Positions 57,695-64,000 of a stretch of 64,000 bases of DNA are shown here, in pieces. The stretch is from contig NC_088201.1 in assembly GCF_037126465.1 (NCBI RefSeq), positions 23,358,550 to 23,422,549 of the forward strand, given 5' to 3'. Both the position numbers and the translations under genes were made by a program. The notes beneath the pieces are model-generated. The model was given only the letters and a program-made list of their open reading frames with translations. It searched no databases and had not been told where the DNA came from. Position 1 is the first letter of the stretch. Each line of letters opens with the position of its first letter. The DNA comes from Ornithodoros turicata (lineage: Eukaryota; Arthropoda; Arachnida; Ixodida; Argasidae).

Positions 57695-59061
57695 TGGAGG
57701 GATTGAAATGAGCTTCCTCGAACCCATGGACACAGGCACGGGCCGGGGCCCCGTTGACGTACCGTAGTGTAGGTAGCGGAACAACAGCGAAAAGAAGTGG
57801 TCATAATAAGAAAGGCATATCTGTGTAACTCTTTCGCATCGACAAGTCAAAGTGGCAACTCTTCGCTGGTTGAACTTCATGTCCCGTAATGGCAATGCGA
57901 GACATGAAGTTGAAGACAATGTGACAATGGCAACTTGTTTGGAGAACTGCCCAAGCGCACGTGACAGTCTTTGACACAAATGTGATCCGCGCGTCAGAGT
58001 TTGTCAGTGGCGTTCTTAACCTGGTGCCACACATAGTTTCCATCCAAGCAAACAATACCAGCGTTATCAATAGTTCGGTACGTTGACGATTACCGAGTAA
58101 GTTTCTGCACTGACACTGCATGAGAGCACAAGCGATTACAAACAAATTGTGTACGTAATCGCATGTGTAATTGCGAAATTTACAAAGATCGTATCAGGTG
58201 CATTACCGTATATCACAAAAATAGGTGTGGTTATGAAATCAGCATTGTTTTTGTCAATAAAGCGGTCAATAATTAGAGCAGATCCCTCGAAGCACTGAAT
58301 GCATATGGGAAGGCGTAACAAACAGAAATATGCTTGATATTACTATTTTGCTGCGTTACTATGATATGTTAACTGTTATTATGTATGAGGCTATTTCTAT
58401 GTGTTATTTATCTTGCAGGATCTCACAATTAAACTTTTGACATTATTGTATCTGTTATGTGTATTCGGTTGGTAGAAAATAAAAATCGGAACGAGAACGA
58501 GGTTATTCCAACGGGATGTGTAACCTTCTCTGAGACGGCTAATGTAATAATAATAATGACTTGTCTTCTACTGGTTTAAGCTTGAAGTTTGAATGCAGCG
58601 CTTCCATGAATTTGGTGTCAGCTCATCATATGTGTATCACAACGGGCTACGTTTCGGTGGCCAAGAAAAAGGAACGCCAAAAACACTCAGTCACGGAGGC
58701 TGTGATATCTTCCATACGTACTTCTTCAATGTGTACATGTGGCTTCGCAGTTGGCGAGAGTGCAACAAACCCGGGTATGAAATTTTGTACTGAATTTGTC
58801 AGTATTCCACCGACATCGACTTCGTGCATAGCGACAATTAGGACAAGATAACCTGTCTAACATGTATACCGGAGAACAAGAAGTCTCCGAGCGACTTGCA
58901 AAGAAAAATTCGAAATCCGAGGCAACTAATGTGTCAGGAAAGCGGCATCTCATCCCAACAGCGTTATCTTTCCTCATTTAAATCTGCAAAGAAAAAAAGC
59001 CCACGCCAGCAGCGAATACTACAATGATAAAAGAAAAAAAAAAACGCTGTACATGGACATT
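57695..59061. other. No gene recognised
   Basis: AT-rich intergenic DNA without element ends that I could place. Confidence 0.45.
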
Positions 59062-59309
59062 CGCTCTTAGAAATGAACTTGACCGCATAACACGCTCCTA
59101 TCCAACCATCATCTCGAATGATATCGTTATCTGCCCTGGTTTTCTGAAAACTGGAGGCATACGCCTTTTTGTGACAATTATGAACAGCATAAGTGTCGCA
59201 AAAAGGCGTACGCCTCCCGTTTTCAACAAATCAGGGCAAATAACGATATCATTCCAGATTATGGTTGGCTAAGAGCGTGCAATGCGGTGAAGTTCATTTT
59301 TAAAAGTGA
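59062..59309. mobile_element. Palindromic MITE family P, copy 3
   Basis: Arms of about 118 nt with GACCGCATAACACGCTCC and ATCGTTATCTGCCC, loop AATTATGAACAGCATAAG. It is a good reference for the uninterrupted loop of the copy at 62.15 kb. Confidence 0.9.
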
Positions 59310-59859
59310 TTGTTCAACAACCTCCTCCGAAATTGTGAGAACGAATATTCGAATGATGAATAAAAGGACGCGGATACCGATTACAGTTCTGTCACCAGGA
59401 AAACTTCGAAAATATATACTGAAGGCAACGAAATAACGGGCTCGAAGGTAGCGAGACACACAGGAACATTCATCTATTGAGCAAGTAGAAAAAGTGCAGT
59501 TCACAAGAAGGAATGAAGAACAAGGTAACTGATGGTTACATGAACATGATGGTTGCTGTATATGTCGCTACCGAACGGTCTACCTGCTGGTAGACGGCAG
59601 ATCACCGAGTCACAACGAAACAAGGGAGCAGAGAAGACGACACAACAGTTTGTGAGAATTTGCTGTGTTGTCCTTTTCCCTTCATCTCCAAATATTTCTA
59701 CGTTCATGAAAATCGCGAGTTGAAGTAATATGCACAGGATAACGTTTTCCCATGTCCCACATTTGGATCATCTTTAACCCACGGATAACTGGCGCTGTAC
59801 CCCAAAAACGAAATGTATAACTTGGGCTTATCCTTGAAATTAGTTTGTGTTCGTCAGCT

Positions 59860-60050
59860 AAAGAATGGCGACTTATAAAATGGCACCAGGAGTGGGATTC
59901 GAATCCACACTCTCCGATATACGGTCAGGGATGCTATCTGTGTGGAACTGGTATAGCATCTCCGACCGATCGGAGTGTGTGGGTTCGGATGTCACTGCTG
60001 GTATCTTTTCATCAACTGCCACTCTTTAATCGAAGTATACACCTGGGCGT
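59860..60050. repeat. Head-to-head pair of tRNA-like SINE remnants
   Basis: The minus strand from about 59934 down to 59862 and the plus strand from about 59970 to 60045 are homologous: ATCGGAG, GTGTGG, TTCG (B box) and CTGGT occur in the same order, then a similar flank (GCCAYTCTTTA). Together they form an inverted repeat with arms of about 75 nt around TATAGCATC. Neither half has an A box, so they are not functional tRNA genes. Confidence 0.65.
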
Positions 60051-60082
60051 CGTTAGACTTGACTATTGTGATCGTTCTTCTA

Positions 60083-60316
60083 CACTCTTAAAAATGAACT
60101 TCACCGCATAGCATGCTCCTAGCCAATGATACCGTTATCTGCCCTGATTTGTTTAAAACGGCAGGCGTACGCCTTTTTTGTGACATTTATGCTGTTCACA
60201 ATTGTCACAAAAAAGGCGTACGCCTCATGTTTTCAACAATTGAAGGCAGATAACGATATCATGAGATGATGGTTGGCTAGGAGCGTGCTATGCGGTGAAG
60301 TTCATTTCTAAGAGTG
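60083..60316. mobile_element. Palindromic MITE family P, copy 4 (complete, TA-flanked)
   Basis: Clean tips CACTCTTA and TAAGAGTG with TA on both sides (60081-60082, 60317-60318). Arms about 110 nt. The best-bounded copy in the window. Confidence 0.92.
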
Positions 60317-60341
60317 TATGTCTCATTGACCTCAGCTACTA

Positions 60342-60734
60342 CACTCTAAAAACAGAGGGGGGGGGGGGGGGTCGAGGTAGCTTGCCGTTGTTGGCCGCAC
60401 TAAAGTGGGCACCGTCACGACTATAGCGAAAAAAAAAAAAAAAAGGAAAGTGGGAGAGGGGTGTTGAGGACTTCAAAGTGATGCATAGGCAGGATGACAG
60501 AGCTTGACCGCATAGCACGCTGTGCGCCAACCATTGCAACGAATGATAGAGTTATCGCTTCTGATTCGATAAGAGAGAGGGGCGTACGCCTTCTTGTGGC
60601 AATTTGGATATATGGTAATTGCCACAAAAAGGCGTACACCTACCTCTCTCCTCGAATCAAAAGGGATAACCCTATCATTCGCGGCAATGGTTGGCGCACA
60701 GCGTGCTATGCGGTGAAGTTCTGCATTTAGAGTG
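60342..60734. mobile_element. Palindromic MITE family P, copy 5 (subfamily B) with internal insertion
   Basis: Subfamily B shares tips and GCGTACGCC but has CGCTGTGCGCCAACCATTGC in the arms and GAGAGAGG near the loop. The left arm is interrupted at 60358-60496. TA at 60735-60736 is shared with the next copy. Confidence 0.88.
60358..60496. mobile_element. 139-bp insertion flanked by ACAGAG duplication
   Basis: The repeat ACAGAG (60352-60357 and 60497-60502) brackets a poly-G start, a segment GCCGTTGTTGGCCGCAC..CACGACTATAGCG resembling the 3' part of the SINE at 34.56 kb, an A run and a unique tail. It is probably a retroposed fragment. Confidence 0.55.
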
Positions 60735-60736
60735 TA

Positions 60737-60995
60737 CACTCTTAAAACATAACTTCACCACATAACACGCTGAAGGCTGAGCATTGCACAGTATGATACC
60801 GTTATCGCACTGCTGATTTGTCGAAAGCGAGCAGGCGTATTCTTTTTTTTTTTGAAAATAAAGGGAACTGCACAAGTGTCACAGAAAGGCGCTCGCCTCC
60901 AGTGTTCAATAAATGAAGGGAGAGAACTATGTCATTGGGGATGATAGTTGGCTATGTAGGAACGTGTTACGCGGCGATGTTCTGTTATTAGAGTG
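60737..60995. mobile_element. Palindromic MITE family P, copy 6
   Basis: Begins directly after the TA that ends copy 5. Arm wording AACTTCACCACATAACACGC. More diverged near the loop, with a T-rich expansion at about 60841-60852. TA at 60996-60997. Confidence 0.82.
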
Positions 60996-60999
60996 TAGA

Positions 61000-61202
61000 C
61001 TTTGTATAAGAGTAGACACAGAACAGAGATTGACCGCATACTACGTTCCTAGCCAACCTTTCCCCCGAATAACATCGTTATCTCCTCTGATTTGTTGAAA
61101 ACGAGAGGCAAGCCCTTCTTTTGTGACATTTATGTTAATGTGACATTTATGTCAAAAAAAAGAGTGCGCCTCGCGCTTTCCATGAATCAGTAGCGATAAC
61201 GG
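61000..61202. mobile_element. Palindromic MITE family P, copy 7 (right-truncated)
   Basis: The left arm (TTGACCGCATACTACG, ATCGTTATCTCC) and loop with a GTGACATTTATG duplication are present. The right arm stops at GATAACGGTA, where copy 8 starts, so copy 8 probably landed in it or replaced its end. Confidence 0.75.
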
Positions 61203-61204
61203 TA

Positions 61205-61483
61205 CACCCTAAAAACTTCGCCGCATAGCACGCTGTGCGCCAATCACTGCCATGAATGATAGGGTTATCGCTTCTGATTGGAAGAGAGAGAGAGGGAGAG
61301 AGAAGGGGGAGTACGCCTTTTTGTGGCAATTATCATATATCCAAATTGACAAAAAAGGTGTACGCCCCCCCCCCCCCCCCACACACACACACCTCTCTGT
61401 TCGGATCAGAAGCGGTAGCCGCATCATTCCTGGCAATGGTTGGCGCACAGCGTGCTATGCGGTGAAGTTCTGTGTCTGGAGTG
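61205..61483. mobile_element. Palindromic MITE family P, copy 8 (subfamily B)
   Basis: CGCATAGCACGCTGTGCGCC left and its complement right, with an added poly-C/AC tract in the right arm (about 61366-61392). Starts at TA 61203-61204. Confidence 0.85.
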
Positions 61484-61498
61484 CATAGTTTTTATGCG

Positions 61499-61537
61499 CT
61501 GATTGGCCTTCAACGTGTCATGTGGTGAAGCCGATCT
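61499..61537. mobile_element. Family P right-arm remnant
   Basis: GGCCTTCAACGTGTCATGTGG plus GTGAAG matches the right tip region of a copy 6-like element. It could be the displaced end of an older copy. Confidence 0.5.
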
Positions 61538-61539
61538 CG

Positions 61540-62153
61540 ATCTCGTCACCACCACCAACATCTTTTTATATAGTGTACTACTGTGTTCATCAGTCGACAA
61601 CATGTTTGTTGAACCTTAAGAATTTGACATCAGTGGACCTTTTGATGTTTTTGTAACAGCCACCGCGAAAGATGTTGCTTTTCCAATACCGCTGCTCAGA
61701 AACTCGCTAATCACTGTTCCTAAGCGTATTTTACCACTATTTAGAGAATAACGTGGTTTATGATGCCGTATCACCAAATGAAATAGTCGCATACCGATTT
61801 TTACATTTGTTCAGTATTTTACTTTCCCTCAAATCAACTGTACATGAAAACTTGTTCCTTTGTTTCACATTCACAGGCCATCTCCGATGTAAAAAAAAAA
61901 AAAAAAAAAGAAGTACACAGTACGAAGAACTCTACTTTCAGTCACGAAGTACCCTCCAAGCACTGCCACGCATTAAAAATAATAACAGGGAAAAAATAAA
62001 GCCAGCGATGACTAGTAATACAAATGCTACTTTGAGGGGCAGAGCTTCCAGCCTGTGTAATTTTTACTGCGACCACGTTATGTGACTGTGTTATCGGATA
62101 CGCTAGGCAACCTGACTGTTTCTATCTTCTTTTTTAATATCTAAATGGTCACA
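61540..62153. other. No gene recognised
   Basis: AT-rich, with a poly-A tract at about 61891-61909. Confidence 0.45.
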
Positions 62154-62483
62154 CACTCTTAGAAATGAACTTCACCGCATAGCACGCTCCTAGCCAACCA
62201 TAATCTCGAATGATATCGTTATCTTCCCTGATTTGCTGAAAACGGGAGGCGTACGCCTTTTTTGTGACAATTATGAACAGCATAAGGAAACAGGGAAACA
62301 TCCCATATCATCATCATCCATTCATCTATGTTGTTGTTGTTGTTGTGACAATTATGAACAGCATAAGTGTCACAAAAAAGGCGTACGCCTCCCGTTTTCA
62401 ACAAATCAGGGCAGATAACGATATCATTCGAGATTATGGTTGGCTAGGAGCGTGCTATGCGGTGAAGTTCATTTTTAAGAGTG
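62154..62483. mobile_element. Palindromic MITE family P, copy 9, with nested retroposon
   Basis: Arms of about 118 nt match each other with only a few differences and match copy 3 closely. The loop is interrupted by a 57-bp insertion with duplicated flank. TA follows the right tip (62484-62485). Confidence 0.93.
62287..62343 (+). mobile_element. Family Q retroposon, 5'-truncated, with 24-bp target duplication
   Basis: The insertion reads from GGGAAACATCCCATATCATC to a GTT tail. It is flanked by a perfect 24-nt direct repeat (62263-62286 and 62344-62367, starting TGTGACAATT), which is single-copy in uninterrupted family P elements. A long duplication, 5' truncation and 3' simple repeat are marks of target-primed reverse transcription. 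Confidence 0.92.
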
Positions 62484-63411
62484 TACTAAAACGAATCCGG
62501 TGTTCATCTAAGCGAGCTATATCATTTTAGAACGAATTCGGTAAACTGTCAAGAAAAGAAAATAATACAGGAAAGAAAAGAGACCAGTGAAATTTTCTTT
62601 TGTCATCCGACCTGCCCTTATGTGTTAATTTTTGACACTATTGGAATCATGAATAATGTATTACACGTGTAGCACTCTTCGCTGTTTCGGGACATAACAC
62701 TAAATCTGCGATACGATTCCACCTGTCTTATCTGTTGACAGGCGAAGCCTCATGACTAGTGTTACTGCTGTACAGCTCACGTTTTTTAATTCAACACCTG
62801 GCTCCTCCCCGTAAGAACTGTGCAAATGGCTGAGTGCGGTAGGTTATGCACCGTTCCACCGACTCATATTTTTGCACTATCCCTACGTAGCAGGTTGCCA
62901 AAGACAATGCAGCACCAGTCTTCCATTGACACCACTACCAATAGATAGATAGCGGACAGAACGAGTGACGTGACAATTGTAAATGATTGCTTGGTGCCAC
63001 ATCAAATTGTGTGAGAGAGGAGAACATGTTCTCTTCTTTTAATACAATTTAATTTGGCACCTTCCTGGTCAAAATAATACTAATGAAGCAACGAAGACAA
63101 GAAAGATGGTCCAGAACAGAAGTTCACTAAAACGAGGACATGACAGAGGGGTGCTAGTCTTAGGTCCCAAGCCAATGGGTTGGCTTTTACCAATGCACAA
63201 CTGTGAGCAAACGTGCATCCCTCTACCACATTCCAAAGAGATCCACATTCACGGTTCCACGTCATAATTCACGAACCACACACACGAACCGAACCACAGT
63301 TCTACGAGACAGCGACAAGTAAAAGCATGGAGCCTAAATTATCACTGAAAGCAGCTTATGAATACTGTGCAGCTTGCGCAAGAGCAGAGCAAGAGACGGA
63401 GGTCACAGTAC
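62484..63411. other. Intergenic and probable FoxC 3' UTR
   Basis: No other gene. On the minus strand two ATTAAA hexamers (63038-63043 and 63048-63053) lie about 360 nt after the FoxC stop and could serve as polyadenylation signals. Confidence 0.35.
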
Positions 63412-64000
63412 CTAGTACCTCGTGCAGTCGTACCCGGCAGTGTATGACCTCTGGTAACCGCTGTTCAGAGGAAAACCCATTTGGTAATGACCCTGGTTCC
63501 CACTTCCAATAACGGAGGTTACGCTGTTCCCAGCATAGATGTCTCGGAAGCCGCTGGAATAGCCTTCAGCAGGCTCGAGCACCTGCTGCTGCATTGCATA
63601 CCACGCCGCTCTGGTTCCTGCAGAATACTGCTGAGTGGCCTCCGTGGCACTGGATGGGTTCTCATCGGTGGACGTACTCATAGCCATTACTTGAGCTGTT
63701 CGATCTGATGCAGGGTACAATCCGGGAGATGAACAGCTGTAGCCTATCGACGATGGGCTCGAGCAGGGTGTAAGTGACGGGTTGCTCGTGAAGATGTTGC
63801 TCCTGTTGTATTGCGCCAGTTCTTCTGTCGACGAGTGTTCACGGGTCATGAGGCTGTCAACGCTGAAGGTAGACAGTGCTGATGGGTCCACGACGAGGTT
63901 TCCGCTGGAAGTCCCATGGTGCTCTGCTAGGTGGTGACTAAGGTGCAACGGCCGCCCTTCATATTTGCAAGAGGCCAGAGCACACGAGTCCCCCGCGGGT
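63412..64000 (-). CDS. FoxC: Forkhead protein of FoxC/crocodile type, C-terminal part
   Basis: About 195 codons run open from the window edge to the TAG at 63412-63414. The visible part is the Ser-rich tail. The call rests on motifs shared with FoxC proteins and in the same order: an eh1-like FSVDSLM (visible residues 45-51), which can recruit Groucho-type co-repressors; AWYAMQQQ, corresponding to the SWYLNQ region; QMGFP (173-177); and the C-terminal YDCTRY, corresponding to the family's YDCSKF end. The DNA-binding forkhead domain should lie beyond base 64000. Crocodile/FoxC is a developmental transcription factor acting in head and mesoderm patterning. No ATG in this part is the start, and the frame runs off the edge. 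FoxC genes are often intronless in arthropods, which fits the unbroken frame. Another Fox class is possible but less likely. Confidence 0.82.
   Translation of the reverse strand, partial: PAGDSCALASCKYEGRPLHLSHHLAEHHGTSSGNLVVDPSALSTFSVDSLMTREHSSTEELAQYNRSNIFTSNPSLTPCSSPSSIGYSCSSPGLYPASDRTAQVMAMSTSTDENPSSATEATQQYSAGTRAAWYAMQQQVLEPAEGYSSGFRDIYAGNSVTSVIGSGNQGHYQMGFPLNSGYQRSYTAGYDCTRY

Noticed and set aside
61366..61392. C-run plus AC-run as a possible regulatory site
   Set aside because: It is a simple-sequence expansion within the right arm of a family P MITE.
63412..63948. Start of the forkhead tail at 63948 as a complete small gene
   Set aside because: The codon there is TTG and the frame stays open to the window edge. 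The peptide matches the C terminus of FoxC, so the gene is partial.

Overview
This is eukaryotic nuclear DNA from a large, repeat-rich genome. It is most likely an arthropod, and an arachnid such as a tick is my best guess. That guess rests on the mixture seen: mariner transposases, many tRNA-headed SINEs with a shared body, abundant foldback MITEs, a FoxC/crocodile-type C terminus and a MARCH-type RING-CH gene. No bacterial operons, ribosome binding sites, CRISPR arrays or rRNA were seen. I ran no search, so the clade is inference.

Only two cellular protein-coding genes are convincing, both on the minus strand. One is an apparently intronless 307-residue RING-CH E3 ubiquitin ligase with two membrane segments (35534-36457). 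The other is the 3' end of a forkhead gene of FoxC/crocodile type (63412 to the window edge), whose DNA-binding domain lies beyond base 64000. Weaker exon candidates lie at 9530-9598, 11.4-12.7 kb, 44.17-44.37 kb, 54.2-54.4 kb and 56.1-56.4 kb. They have splice-like signals or open frames but no firm family.

The rest is mobile DNA in layers. At 0.4-1.8 kb a decayed mariner is interrupted by a palindromic MITE. At 6.68-7.99 kb a young mariner has matching inverted termini, TA target duplications and one premature stop. At 8.13-9.07 kb a TIR element carries a nested palindrome. At 13.2-14.6 kb a long-TIR element is split by a hAT-type element with a perfect 8-bp duplication. At 23.3-24.1 kb lies a sister of that long-TIR element with arms of about 350 bp. 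A 41-bp alternating minisatellite fills 24.6-25.07 kb, and a perfect 309-bp tandem duplication lies at 40.9-41.5 kb. Nine tRNA-type SINE copies in two families and six copies of a second retroposon with a GTT/CAA microsatellite tail are scattered throughout.

The most striking block is 59.06-62.49 kb, just downstream of the FoxC 3' end. There one palindromic TA-target MITE family has six more or less complete copies, one truncated copy and an arm remnant. Some copies abut across a shared TA, and two have been hit by later insertions. One of those insertions is a 57-bp 5'-truncated retroposon flanked by a 24-bp target duplication, which gives a readable insertion history. Every copy would fold into a hairpin of roughly 100 bp if transcribed.
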